Source of the DNA: Hydnum rufescens UP504
Taxonomy: Eukaryota > Basidiomycota > Agaricomycetes > Cantharellales > Hydnaceae
Assembly: GCA_014904985.1 (NCBI GenBank)
Contig: MU128917.1
Span: forward strand, 303,340-367,339
DNA: 64,000 nucleotides
Reading direction: 5' to 3'
Positions within the stretch are counted from its first letter, which is position 1. Each line of letters begins with the position of its first letter. The notes under the pieces were generated by a model. The model saw only the letters and a program-made list of their open reading frames with translations. It was not told the DNA's origin and searched no databases. The position numbers and the translations under genes are program-made. Shown here one piece after another: positions 32,641 through 45,255 of this stretch.

Positions 32641-35600
32641 TCACGAAGACAGAGATCCTGAGTCAAAGTCCGACCCAAAGAGAGAATCAAATATCTCCCG
32701 CCCACTGATGGACAGGCGTTCCATAGGTTCAACAGCCGAGCCCTCGCGTATCTGGCGTTTCCGCTTCGCACGCTCATCGCTCCAAATCTGCTCGAGAGAC
32801 GATGCGATGTTCTTCAAACCGAACAGAAACCCGAGATCAGGCTGCTCTGGATGATGTGGGGGGAAGCGTGCTCGAATCAGACCTGTCTCTGGGTCAAGAT
32901 CAGCCTGATAACCCGTCGTGGATTTCGCACCCTCCCCAGTCTGTGGTGGGACAGAAGAATTGGCCGCCACGCGATCATACACAGCAGGCACGAAGTCTCG
33001 ACCAGTCGTCGTATGTGCAAAGTCTACGATGCGGATGTTGATCTCCCCGCGTTTTCGCCCCCGTCCCGAATGGTGAGGATGGCGGGAGCCCCCGAGCTCG
33101 GAAGCAAGATCCTCGCTCAGGGCACGCCGTAAAGTATGCTGCAGGGGACGGGCTCCGTCGTTGGTATTCGAGAGTGGGGGCGTCGGTCGACCGAATCACC
33201 CCGATTGGACAACCGAGCCGCAGGAGAGCCCTCAGCAAGAGAGCGGCGGTACACATCTTGGGTCTCATGATCGCCATCATAAATGAAGAGTAGACTACAC
33301 CCATAGAATCGATAGCCATTCAGTCGGCTGATGATACCGGCTAGCGCATAAAGTTTGTGGAGAATGATAGGAATGTGATACACCAGAAGGTTCTGCCCAT
33401 CACAGAAGAACTTGGAAAGAACGGAGGGGAAGTCCTCGGTGCGGACATCTCTTCCTGTGTACTTGTCCTGGGTCTCGTACGACTGGGTAACATGATTCCA
33501 GACCTGGTGAACCGCAAGCAATTACATGATCATATTCAGCCCATCCCACATTGCATTATATAAAGTCAGCTCACCTGCATCCCACAAATCCGAACTCCCA
33601 ACATCCGACTGGTGGTGCGATCACACTTTTTGCGCTGGCTCTTCTTCTTAGTCGCGGTAGCATCTATTCCATACTGACGGGTTCCCATTTTCAGATCTAG
33701 CACACAGGATGACTTCAGTCGCCCGGTGAGATCTTCCATGAGGATGAAGTGTTCTTGACGAGTTGGCGATCCTTGCGAGGCACGCGAAGCGTGCAGAACA
33801 TTAGGGGATGGTGAAAGGGGAGATAACGGTAGAACAGGGGAAGGAATCTGTGCATCCTTCCCTCCGCTTCGCCAACGGAGCTCGATAGAGGATGGGGACG
33901 TGCGGGATCAGGTTCGCGCTTGTCCCGGCCGGAGCTCAAGGCCAGGACTTGAGCTGCGTTTCGACTGCGCCTCGATTGTATGCACCCCCAATGGTGTCCT
34001 ATCGTCGCCCATACGCAAGTTGCTCTCGCGCGTCGCGGGAGGGACATGTCTCCCACGCGGAGCCCTCATACCATCCGCCGACATCTCTGTCATGCGCTTG
34101 GCACTCGGAATGGCAGCCTCACTCTGCACTCGGCGTAGAGACGGACTTCTCACAGCCAACAGATTTAAGCGTGTATGCGAAGATGATGTCGGATCAATCC
34201 CCCTTGGTGAAAGCTTCCTGTGCTGTCCATGCGTACCGCCGCCTCCACCGTTCCCCAAAACATGGTCCGTAGCATCTAGATGCTCGCCCTCGCCCTCCGT
34301 ATGCGTCTCACCAAATTTCTCCATCGCGTGTTTCCTGAACTTCTTCAAGATGGCATTAAAGACGTGGTCCTTGAGCTTGGTGTTGACGACGGTAGAGCCG
34401 GTTCCGCCAAAGAGCCGAGGATCGAAACCATTAGGCCCTGTACCCCCAAAGCTCTGTGATATTGGGTCGGGCAATGTAGGTGCCAAATTCCTTGTTGTGC
34501 CGGTGTAATCGATCATCGATTGAGTCCCTTGCAAAGGGGCCAGCAAGGGCCTCGGGAGCGGGTGGCGCCCGGGGGATGGATTGGGATAGGGTGGGAGCAT
34601 CGCCTTGGGTTGATGATGACGATGAACGAGGGATCGGAGGTTGTGCAGTCGCAGTAATGGGTGTTGCCGAAGTACGCGCCAGCGGACTCAGATGTAAATC
34701 CACCTTTACTAGTTTCAGTAACCGGCGAATTGCCGCATTCCGCAGGAACCCGTGATGGATCGGAAGAATGCTGCGGATTAGAGCAAGTGATTGTAGCGAG
34801 ATCAGGAGTCGAGGCCATCACCCGATCCAGGTCTCGTACGCGGGGATCAGGTCCACGAGCAGAAGGACGACGTCGGTATTGGCGACCTTGGAGCATCCAC
34901 GTCGGAATGATGTGCTGATTTCGATCAAGCGATACCTCCGGAAACTCATCGTCAGAGTCGGTGTGGTTTCCCGCTCTAGTGTCTTTCGCCTTGGACGAAT
35001 TCCAAGGGCCTTGCGGCATCGAGAGGTGCCTATGGGTAACGTTTTCTGCGGATGGGGAGTCCGGGCCATTATGTACCGTCGTAGACTTGTGCAATAGCGA
35101 ACGAGTAGGTAGAGGAGATGGATTGAAGGGGGATTGAGGAGACGTCGGCGACAGTACACTATCCTTTGAAGGTAAATTTCGGTGGACGCGTCGATAATTG
35201 ACTAGCATGACACCCAAGTAGCGAGGAATGAACTCGAGTAAATGGGGTGCTTCCCGTTCCACTGCCTCGTAAAACAAATTTTCTCTCGAAACTAGAGGCT
35301 ATTAGGGAAGTGCTGAGATATTAGGAAGCGAAGATGCGGAACCCAACCAATCAACTGACTTTGCAAACAGCGCGCTTGGTAAACTTGTATATCGCGCTGT
35401 GGCCTCCGACTTGATTACGAAATGGCTTGAGAGGGACAGGAGGCAAGTGTGCATTGCCAAGTTCATCGATACCAGGAGACGTGGAGAGGTGGCCATCCCC
35501 AGGACCAGGCATTACATCGTCTTCTGAGATATTTCCATCAATTCCTCCATGATCACCAGTTACTGCATCTGAGGAACGGTTGGAACATTGCGATGCTGGC

Positions 35601-37016
35601 ACGCTACGATAGGGCGTGTTGCTGCGACTATGAGAATGACGAGTAACGCGTCTACCGGCACTTCCTTCGTCGTCGTCATCATCCTCGCTTTCACTAGCAC
35701 TATACGTACTGGTTGTAGTGACCGTGGCAGAGATAGTGCTGGCCGTATCCCATTCTGACCCCGAGTAAGACGGGTCGTCAGGCCGGAATACACGCTGCGA
35801 TTCAGGGATGAGAGATTTTTGAGGATATTGTTTCCTGGAAGAAGAGCGGCGTGGCTCAGGCTCTTTGGGCTGTCTATCTTCTTTGAGAGGACGGGTGCTA
35901 GATCGGGAGAGTGATGTATCTGTTGATGGTATAATATGCCATGAAGATGGTGAGACGCGATCCTGGTCCGTTACTGGAGGCGGAGTTGCAGATTCTGGAG
36001 GAAATGGTCCGTTCATTGACGGGCGTCCATTGGTAGTGCGCCTTCGAACACGCGCCGACGAAGATATGGAAGGTAAATTATGGGACACTGACACTGAAAT
36101 CAGCCAAGCATGAGAAGTCGGTTTGTAAGATACATTGAAGGTGTATTTAGAATGAGAGAGGAGATGGCTAACCAGAGGTGGACTCATTCTGCGCATCCCG
36201 GGTAATAGAGGGTGTTTCCCGCTCCATTAATCGACCACGATCAACTTTGAGTTTCCGTTCCAGGAGGTCACCTAGAACATCGTCGAACCGGGAATAGAGC
36301 TCGGAGGGCTCACCATAGACCTCGGCATTTTGTGGCTCGTCTCTCGGCGGGGCTTTACCTGCAGCGTGCCGTATGGTAGAAAGAGATTCCCGGTCTGGCC
36401 ATGCCTGTCGCTTGACGAACACTGAGCCTATTTCTTCGTCATTGCCATCCCCTTCACGACTACTTGAGGGAAGAGAGGCTGCGTGTTGAGCGTCAGATGA
36501 GGTCACCACAAACTCTGAGAGACTATCTTGGGTGGGAGATGTAGTCTCGCGAAAAAGTTGAAGAGAGTCTGCAACCTTGCGACCGATGCCAACATTTGGA
36601 GAAGCACCTATTTTAAGCTTTAGATGTTTACTTTGACGATGATCTCCAGATGTGGAAGTATCTGAAGAGCAGGAGTGGTCGAACTGTGGATACTCCCTAG
36701 GTTGAGTCCGAGAGGTTGAGGGCATTTGTGTGGTAGACGGGGTGCGGGAGTAGGGTATGTTGGAACTTGCGGATAGAGAATCATGGCGAGATTGAGAGGA
36801 GAGATTAGTAGAGTCGATGTCCGAGGTGGAGGACGCGGAGGAGGACCTAGTCCTGGGATGACGACTGGAAGATCCGTGGATAGGGGAAGAGCGAGGGGGA
36901 CGAGAGGCGTGTGGAATTCTGCGACGAGAGACGTGCGGTGCGGTGGTGGGGGATACGAGTGAATGAGATCGATCTGAGTCGGCGAAGAGGAAAGGTTCAG
37001 AGAATATTCTTGTCAT
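32641..37016 (-). CDS. KCS1: Inositol hexakisphosphate kinase, Kcs1 type
   Basis: Transfers phosphate from ATP to InsP6 (and InsP5) to make inositol pyrophosphates such as 5-InsP7, which signal in phosphate, energy and stress control. The ~680-residue N-terminus is Ser/Pro/Arg-rich and disordered. Conserved blocks follow: [77 protein letters not shown] with MGTRQYG (the inositol-binding P-x-x-x-D-x-K-x-G site, here starting with Ser), [35 protein letters not shown] and [10 protein letters not shown] (metal-binding). Exons: 37,016-36,173; 36,093-35,360; 35,298-34,704; then about 34,527-33,575 with one internal intron; 33,503 to about 33,193; about 33,138-32,641. Total is roughly 1,260 residues. 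Three joins are inferred rather than seen (see findings). Confidence 0.9.
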
Positions 37017-40000
37017 GAGCAGTCAGCTCGGCACGGTGGGGAAAGAGGAAAGGAAGGCGAGGAGGGAGGCGAAGACCAAGGTTAACTGTATCAGTTCTCG
37101 TGACGCCTGTTTGGCTGGCTGACTATATTTGTAAGGCGCGTTGCGGAGTTCATCTACTTGTTCTTGCGTATCATGTTATTTTGGGGGGGAGGGGACGACG
37201 AAGGGAACAACGAACAGGTTAGTGACCACGTCAAGGAGTTGAAGATAATTATAAGCAGTCTTTACTGTATTTGCATTCAGCGGATACACCGAAATCCACC
37301 AGCCCCCATCATTCCACTCGTCCCTCCCCATCGCACGTTGCAACTTGACACGTTCTACCCCACGCGATGGCGCAACCCCATTCCCCGTCCGTCGCAACCC
37401 ATATATCAACGCCCAAACTCACAGAATCGCCGCGCGATTAAGTCTACGTTAATTCAGATGCACGCCGATTGCTCTTTTGGGAACACACGTTCGCATCTCA
37501 CTGCCACTTATGGCGACACCAGTCTGTAAGCATTTCGTGTCGGTGCCCGAGCAACGTCCGATGTCCTTCAGCCCGTGCCCAGGCAAGATACCCCAGGCAA
37601 GGCTACAGAGGTAGGGTTAGGTGGTTGTTATTGGTCGAGCTGCAGGTTCAAGATCTAACGCCCTGTCCAAGCCCTGCGTGTTACTCGATCCTACCCGAAA
37701 TTATATCGCTGCGGCTGGTTCCCCCGGTTTTTTCAACCGTGGATTCATAAGAGTTCCACGGTTCAATCCTTGGACTGCATAAGCCACTTGCTCATAATTA
37801 CAGTATCGGGACGTTCACACCTGACCCTGACAACGACAATGCGAACATCCGACGACCAAGGCGCTTGTGCCTCTCATCCTAATATGATATGTATTACGGA
37901 GCCTAGTGGAACCTCCCCAGGGACTACGGTGCCTTCGGAGAGCGAGCCCATCGGCCCGACCCTGTCCACTGCCTTCACTCCGGTGTCACACCTTGCCAAG
38001 ATCTCCCAGCATGGCCTTGGTCGATGACGTGACTATGGAGAAGATGAGCATTTATACTCTATCGCCCCCCATGAGCCGACACCCAAGTCTCATGTCCACC
38101 CTCAAACTTCAACCATAAATGAAACAAGACCCAGGAATGGTATTTTTCTCATAGCATACACATGTCGCATGTATCCCTTATCTTGAGTTCAGTGCGCATA
38201 CCAGCTGGCAGATGAAGCAACATGATCTGGATCATCCGTCGGGGGCTGCATCTGACCTCCGCATCACGCATTTCCGACATTCTGGTCATCATTATCTCCA
38301 GCGGAAAAGAACCATGATTATCAACGGTATCATGTCCTGAGGCTATCGGCTAGCACTCGACCCAGGAGCATAACTGCATCCTCAGCAACGTCCAGCACCC
38401 AATTCACGAGAGAATCACGGCTAGATGTCTCGGCAACCCCGACATATCGGCGTACCGCTCTCTCGGTGTGACGTAAAGATAAGCAATACTCCCAAAGCAA
38501 TCCAGCTTTTACACTCAGGTGCAAACCTGTTTCCGCCCCAGATTGCCCTCAGGGTGGTGGCGATAACGTGAACGTAACATGCATCGGTCTCATTTTCAAT
38601 TGTCTTTAATTCTGTTACAATCCATCCGTTCCAAGAAGAGGACCTCTATGATACGGCAACCGTGGGACTCCACCGCGGGTTAGTTCATTACTTGACGCAC
38701 GTTTGTTTTTATAGTGTTTGTCCAATCAACAAATCAACACCTCTCACTCGAGCAATTGCAGAACACACCTCGTGTGATTAGTAAAAAGGCCCTGTCGATG
38801 GGGTCGAGGTGCTCTCCTTCAATGAGATCGATCACCATAGCACTTCATCCCCATATACTAAAACTAGTCAACACCTGACCTCACACGCAAATATACAGGC
38901 ACAGTCGGGACTAGACCTTGTCTCCCTTTTCAAACCCGTCTTCCACGTGGGAAGGGGCTTCTCCCATTATATATCTGCCACGGCATCTCTACGGACAATC
39001 TTCAATATGGATCCACAATGTATGGATTGCACGTTCTATCTCTAGCGAAATATTCGCTGCGTGACGTCTAGCTAAATGCCCCCAAGATACTTAAGCAGGC
39101 AAGGCCATATTCATGGATTTGCACATGTACGATAGCGCGCCACCTTTACTGTTTGTGTAGTATCGGCTTTATTGCAAAGCTCCCGCGGGATGAAGCAATA
39201 GTTTTGGACGATCCACCGCAGTCCTTGACTGCTATATGTAGTAGCGACTCATCGGAATTAGTCAATGGCTGTGACTCTTTTCCCCATTATCATGATGCAT
39301 TCGTAAATCACAAGCAAGTCGATGGTACCGTTCACTCCGAGAGGGTAATGGCACGTGGACTGTCATCCAGGCTAGTGAAAACACACGTGAAAACAAATTT
39401 AAAAAAAAGAAGCAGTAATACGAATAGACCGGGACATCGGGCTGACTGCGGCATCAACCCTTTCCTGTACGTGACGGTCACGGTAGTCAGGGGGGCGGGT
39501 TTGAAAAAAGCTGTCCTCCAGTGCAGCTAGGAGCCATTAGGGTCTTTCACGATAGCAAAAACAAATGTCAAAACGGTACCAAAAACTACTCAAAATAAAT
39601 ACAGTTGGTCTCCAAACCGGTGTTTTGAGGTTCGTTTTGAGCTCTATCGTGAAACACCCTATTGAGCCTAGATCTTTCAAATCCAAACCCGGGTCTTTGC
39701 CCTAACTTGGACGGAAAGTTGACGCTGCAGGTATGGGAACGTCTCGAGCCGCTCCACCTGAGTCGCCTCAAGGTAAAGCAAACAAAACGTCCCAAGTGCC
39801 CTTGCTGCTTCCCACATCTCCCACCTGCCGTCAGGATCCATTTTTTCCCAAGACGGTTGTTGTGGACCCATGTGGATGTACTCACGGGACTTTATAGATG
39901 GCGTGTTAAAATCGCTGTGGCAAGGGCTACTCATCCTTCCCCATAATTCTGGCCTTTCATCAAGGCCGTGAAACCGAACGCATACTTCTCCCGATCCCAG

Positions 40001-40725
40001 GTTAAATACCGCTGTCGGCGAGAGGGAAAGACCGATTATACGGAGATTACTTTACTGTAACTAACCTGGCCTAATCCTTTATGCTTGGCCACCAAGTCGA
40101 CCCCCCGGCCTTAATCTTAATTGGGAGCGACCCTCGGACGCCATATAACATGTTATCTACGCTGTCTATCTCTCCCTAAGGACGCTTGCGCTCTCATTCC
40201 TCTATGCGTTGGTATGCGACAGGGGAACTATGCGCATTTTTGGGAACTCATATATACTCAATGATGGCTCGGATAGCTGGTAGATTCATGCTCACGAAGA
40301 GTTCTCTCCCTGTTAGACTGCTCCCAGTGTAAGCCTATTGTTCCACTCTCGCGAAAGAAGGCGATCACACGCTCCGCCATGAGGTCAGCCCTCTGCCACA
40401 GCCCCCTCGATTCCCGCCAAAACAAGGCCCAGAGCAAAGTCCATCATCTGTTCTACTCCTTTGACTAAATTCAGGTAGTTCGGCATCGATGAAGCCGGCG
40501 CCGAGTTTAACAGTGTCCGCGCAGCTCGTTCTCCTGTATCGGATTCTTAACAGGATCCAGAACCTGCACTGAAGTGTCCCCCTGTTCGATCGGAAAGTAG
40601 AATTCGTGCTAGGAGGGTGCCACTAACATGATGGCCATTTCTGCTGTCTCATAACTTTCAAGCCTATTTCCAGCACTCTTATCGATTTGAAATTCCCCGC
40701 GTATACAGTAATGAAAACGGCGTTA
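37017..40725. other. 3.7 kb without a supported gene
   Basis: Several frames of 60-125 codons occur on both strands (for example 37,158-37,529 and 39,153-39,530), but none carries a recognisable motif, and no consistent chain of GT-AG exons could be built. It contains the presumed promoter of the Kcs1 gene just after 37,017. Small unrecognised genes cannot be excluded. Confidence 0.4.
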
Positions 40726-41701
40726 TTGCAACTTGCAAAACCGAAGGCGGATGAAAAACACAAAATTTTGCATCAAAAAGTATTTGGGCGATTACTCCTC
40801 CAATTCCTGGCGGTTTGGCTTGCCATCAAGTGAGACGGACTCGCCTTGATCGTCCGCAAGTGCTTGTACCCTTTGCGCAATAAAATTCAAAGATTTGAGA
40901 TTTGAGTTTTCCCCAATTTTATTTCCTTCATAGCTCTTGAACTACTGTGAATTGAGGAAAATAAACTATATCCCCTGAGAGCTGCCATGCCACTCTAGAT
41001 GCCTGAAAAAAATTCAAGACTGTTGGAGAAAATTTGAGGCTGTAGGTTTCCGAGGGATACAACACAAATAGCCAAAGTATCTGCCTTGTTTGGGCTTCTA
41101 GTGTTGATGCTGTCATGGACAATGAAGTCCATGAACTGGAGGATGCATATATGCTTGGTGGCTAGGCAGAAACATGCATTAGTTGGCTTTGAAATAGCCA
41201 TTAATTTTTCCCTTCTGCGGGTATGGGCTCTTTGGATGCCTCACTGAGCTGCCAGGCAAAGATCATCCAGGAATTACATCCAAAGTGATGTAATAGTGAT
41301 AGGTTCAGTGTACAGGAAGTTTCATGGCTTCACTGGCCATGCTATGGTCCTAAATTCCGTGCCGAATGGTACACCATCAAAATTCTGAAATTTGCTCCAA
41401 TTGCCCTGATTTTTTTTGGAACACCTAGAGGGACATAGCAGCTCTCAGGGGATATAGTTAATTTTCCTCAATTCACAGTAGTTCAAGAGCTATGAAGGAA
41501 ATAAAATTGGGGAAAACCTCAAATCTCAAATCTTTGAATTTTATTACGCAAAGAGTACAAGCACCTGCGGACGATCGAGGTGAGTCTGTCTCACTTGATA
41601 GCAAGCCAAACCGCCAGGAATTGGAGGAGTAATCACCCAAATACTTTCTGATGCAAAATTTTGTGTTTTTCATCCGGCGCCTTCGGTTTTGCAAGTTGCA
41701 A
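40726..41701. mobile_element. Foldback/MITE-like element with ~275-bp inverted repeats
   Basis: Arms 40,726-40,998 and 41,425-41,701 are inverted copies (TTGCAACTTGCAAAACCGAAGG at the outer ends) with about a dozen differences. They enclose 426 bp of unrelated sequence without coding capacity. TA is present immediately outside both ends (40,724-40,725 and 41,702-41,703), consistent with a TA target duplication as in Tc1/mariner-type non-autonomous elements. It ends 59 bases before the start codon of the next gene. Confidence 0.85.
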
Positions 41702-41760
41702 TAAATAGGTTTTGTAAAGCACCGTCATCGTCAAGTGACTGTCACATCGTCACCAACGAC

Positions 41761-44118
41761 ATGGCGGCTTCTACTATAGCGGGCGATGACCTGGAGTTTT
41801 CCAAATGGATTGAGGGCACCGGTGTAACAGAACGATTAGGGGAAGAGCCAACTGATCCTGAGTTTTGTAATCAAGTAGCCCAGGCAAAGCTGCTACCGAG
41901 GTGGTTTGCAGATATTGTGAGTAGGCTGGTCTTGTCCGGCACACTGCCCTGATGGCTGCATTAGGGGTCAGAGGGATTTAATCACAGTGGTCTCCGTGAA
42001 GACTTCCTGGCTGAACTCAAGAAACTAAACCCCACAGGAAGTGAGGATACGGATTACAATGCGACGCTCCGAGGCTCTTTACCCATGATCCAACTGGCTT
42101 GGCAAACTCTTCACTCGCTGGCGGAGCAACGACGTTCATATGAACCTAACGAGGCAGACTGGCGCCTGCCGATTGATATGTTCATACAGTATGTTTTTGG
42201 GCAAACAGATGTTAAATACCATACATCTGTGTTGTATGTTTTTATCTATCGCACCCTTTGTCTTATTATTGATGCATGAATAAATTTAGCCGGGAGGCCC
42301 GATTGCACTTGGTCCACTCGACAAACAAAATCATTGAAACAGCGACTGCTGACACCGTAGTGGTTCTAGAACTCCCGAACCACGTCCGTAGGTTAGCCCC
42401 CAAGTGGCGTCTTGAGTGTTCCTGTCTTCCTGCTGCACGTTTGACAGCACTCCATGTTCTTCATTTTGTGTCAGAGAAGAAGCAACTTTTCAGTCCGGCA
42501 TCAGGTCGCAATCAGCTCATCTATGGCTTGTCCACAGCTCTCTTCCAAAAGTGGGGTCTCGGACTGAAAGACCAGTTTGTTTTTGGTTGCTGCACTGAAT
42601 CCGATCGAATACTGGCCTATGCTGCGTGTTGGGATGGTGAAGAGGTGCAGATCCCAATCAATGACTTCCTGGTATTACTGATTCAATGTTTGGCTTGATG
42701 TAGCCCAGCATTTATCATCTTGACACTTTCGAACCTCTAACCCTCCACGGACTCCTTGAACTCTTTCTATTCCTTAATTTTGTTGCTTCCAAGATCAAAC
42801 CGTACTATGAAAAAATATCTACTATTCAGTCCAACGATGTTATCAAGGCTCTAACCGACGGGGGTTTCTGGCATGCCCGCAAGCCAGTACCTGGGATTCA
42901 GCCTGACGACGAAGATGATGATGATAATGATGACCAGGGTGAAGGTGGCCCAGGCGGTCCTAGTGGTCCTGGGGGTCCCAGTAGAGGTGATCGTGGCGAT
43001 CGCGGTGATGGTCGTGGTGAGGGTCAAGCCGATCGTGGCGATGGTCGTGGCACTCGCGGTGGCCGTGGCGCTCGCGGTGGCCGTGGTCGTGGTGGCGGTA
43101 GCGGAGGACTCACCAAAGCACCAATTCCTTCAGACCGCAAACTTCGGAGTCACGATGTATCAGCTCACAAGGAAACCAAGGTGCGGCGTGTCAACGAGGA
43201 TGTTGCATGGGAGCGCACCTTGTCCGAGTGGAAGGCGGATGCCGCCACAGCAATTCGCGATTACGGCAAACCTGCCCCTTTGACGACGAGCTCGCTTGCC
43301 GTCCTTTCGCGCACTCCCAAACCTCACCTTGGAGTCGAAGCTGAGGGAGTAGAAGGTATAAGTCACTATCCCTTTTTTCCGTGCAACTTACAAATCTTTT
43401 CCCCTTGACCGACAACCTGTAGAGGAAATTTGGTCGGACTAACAGCTAACAGACGTGCTTCGGGACTGAGAATTGGAATGTTAATCATGTTGCCATTTGG
43501 GCAGCAATGTTCGATCCACCGGACAATGCTGACAGCCTAGCCTCCGCGGGCCATAGCCAACGTCGGAAGTGGCCTCGTACGAGAAGGGATTCAGGCCAGA
43601 CGCCTGTTGCAGGAGATGGGACTTCCAAGTGTTTTCCAGATTCGAATGTCTTCACCGTGGAACCGTGGCCCTCCCGCAACCATCGCAATGCGACTCCGCG
43701 GTGTCAATGGGATCCCGAACCATATGGCTGGTGCCCTCTGCAACCCGGGAACTACCTAGCATTGACATGCTCGAGTCCCAGTGGCACATCATTATAGAAA
43801 TCCTCGCCGGCCTGAGAAAACCGATGTGCCTCCGCATATCCGATACGCGCCAGTTGTCCAGGCACGAAGGGGATGGGGGACCGACGAAAGATAGGAGGCA
43901 ATGGCATGATATTTGGAATGGGCCTATGTAAGTAACAGAGTGGCTTTGATGCTCCCACCAGCTTGCAGCTCGAGGGACGGAAGAGGCGATTGAATGATTC
44001 CGACGCGCATGAAGTACCCATGGGAAATGCAAATGTCGGATTGAATAGTGGAGAACACGTCAGATTTCACGATTTACTCGCGAATTGTGTCTTGCAGCGT
44101 TATGGTACAGAACTCTGA
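41761..44118 (+). CDS. RGG-rich lineage-specific protein, 3'-truncated paralogue A
   Basis: Unrecognised family; the inverted paralogue is at 59,324-56,666. Exon 1 from ATG 41,761 encodes MAASTIAGDDLEFSKWIEG to LLPRWFADI, then GTGAGT...ATTAG and exon 2 (GLREDFLAELKKLNPTG ... WRLPIDMFIQY). Later exons carry LHLVHSTNKIIETATADTVV, ECSCLPAARLTALHVLHFVS and SPASGRNQLIYGLSTALFQK, an acidic run, then a Gly/Arg/Asp-rich RGG-like segment (about 42,950-43,110) and VRRVNEDVAWERTLSEWK. Downstream RKRRLNDSDAHEVPMGN matches the paralogue. Where the paralogue continues with IIEAKNDWPDP this copy ends at a stop (44,116-44,118) in unrelated sequence, so its 3' end is lost. It also has about 240 extra bp at 43,505-43,745. 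Exon ends after exon 2 are uncertain. Confidence 0.6.
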
Positions 44119-44562
44119 ACGGCTCGCGAACCTTGGAGGAGTCATATCAGACATATAGACGTCAAGAACAAAGGAGCACCATATGATTCGGTGAAACACC
44201 GCATATTAAAGGAAGAACGGGACAGAAGGCAAGCATTGTTGTCATTCGCCAGAAAACCCAAAAAAAAGGGGGAGGGGGGGGGGGCATAAAACGTGAACTG
44301 GCGGTCGCACGACCTCCTGGATGATATGTTATTCAATGAAACAAGAGTGACGGTGGGGGATTGGACGCACAACTTAAATTTTTCACAATCTTGTTCACGC
44401 CATTACGAAACTTCTGACGGCGTTCCCGCAAACTCGAGGTGTTGAACGAGGCCCGACACGAGTTGCAGCCTGCTATAAGTGTGGCAAGGTGGAAAAGCTC
44501 TTCGGAGCAAACATCTTCCGAAAATGGATTCCGGGACACCACCAAATCTTCGTACGACTGGT
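44119..44562. other. No gene; purine microsatellite
   Basis: Unrelated to the sequence following the paralogue. It contains an A then G homopolymer run (about 44,257-44,285) and otherwise serves as 3' flank for two convergent genes. Confidence 0.5.
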
Positions 44563-45255
44563 TTATGGAGGAAGAACAGCATGACGGAGCGGGAAGTGTT
44601 GACTTGCGCCTTCTCTCATGGCTGCCCACGCCTTCTTCCTGGCGTCCAGAAGGTCGAAATATTGCAGTCCATTCACATACGCTAACTCGTCCGGCCGACC
44701 CACGATCTCCGAATAATGGGACGTCACAAAACGTTTTTCGGCAACACGAGCTTCCTCGAGTCCATAATGGAGAGAAATGGCCCACGAACGAAGAGGATTA
44801 CCCTCGATGGCCAGATAGTGAGACAGCAACTTGCTAGCCGCTTCGACGGCGCAACCAACGTCAAGCTTATCAGCGAGAAGATACACGCTGAGCGCCTTTT
44901 CCATCGAAGGAACTACGGGCCCGTTCCTGAGGGGATATATCCATCGTAATACGACGTCCAGAGCCCAAGGATCGTCATCCATCTCGATGGTGGGAACCGG
45001 TGGTTTCGAATCATTCTCGATAGGCGGCTGCGGAAGGCTGAACATGGAAGAGAACACGGGTGAGGCTAGACGTAGTAATGCGACATGCACTTTAAAGCCA
45101 TGGCTTCCAGCTCGGAGAATCACATCCCCATCGTCAAATGAAAGTGGGACAAAAGACGGGGGTGTGGAAGTCTTGCTGACGTCCGAACCAACGTCCGAGT
45201 CCGAGCTAACGTCCGAATTAACGTCCGTACCCACCACAGACATTATGGCTATCAT
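44563..45255 (-). CDS. BTB/POZ domain protein
   Basis: A single open frame of 230 codons. After a Ser/Asp/Val-rich start (SDVSSDSDVGSDV), residues ~35-135 form a fungal BTB domain: FDDGDVILRAGSHGFKVHVA, LRLASPVFSSMFSLP, then DPWALDVVLRWIYP and ALSVYLLADKLDV, followed by an alpha-helical tail (WAISLHYGLEEARVAEKRF). BTB domains mediate dimerisation; basidiomycetes have many stand-alone copies of unknown partner. The start could be codon 1 (45,255) or the Met at codon 5. It is convergent with the RGG-rich gene. Confidence 0.9.
   Translation of the reverse strand: MIAIMSVVGTDVNSDVSSDSDVGSDVSKTSTPPSFVPLSFDDGDVILRAGSHGFKVHVALLRLASPVFSSMFSLPQPPIENDSKPPVPTIEMDDDPWALDVVLRWIYPLRNGPVVPSMEKALSVYLLADKLDVGCAVEAASKLLSHYLAIEGNPLRSWAISLHYGLEEARVAEKRFVTSHYSEIVGRPDELAYVNGLQYFDLLDARKKAWAAMREGASQHFPLRHAVLPP

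Noticed and set aside
37690..37780. GGTTCAATCC resembling a tRNA B-box
   Set aside because: No A-box or acceptor stem; the T-stem has a mismatch and no anticodon arm is evident.
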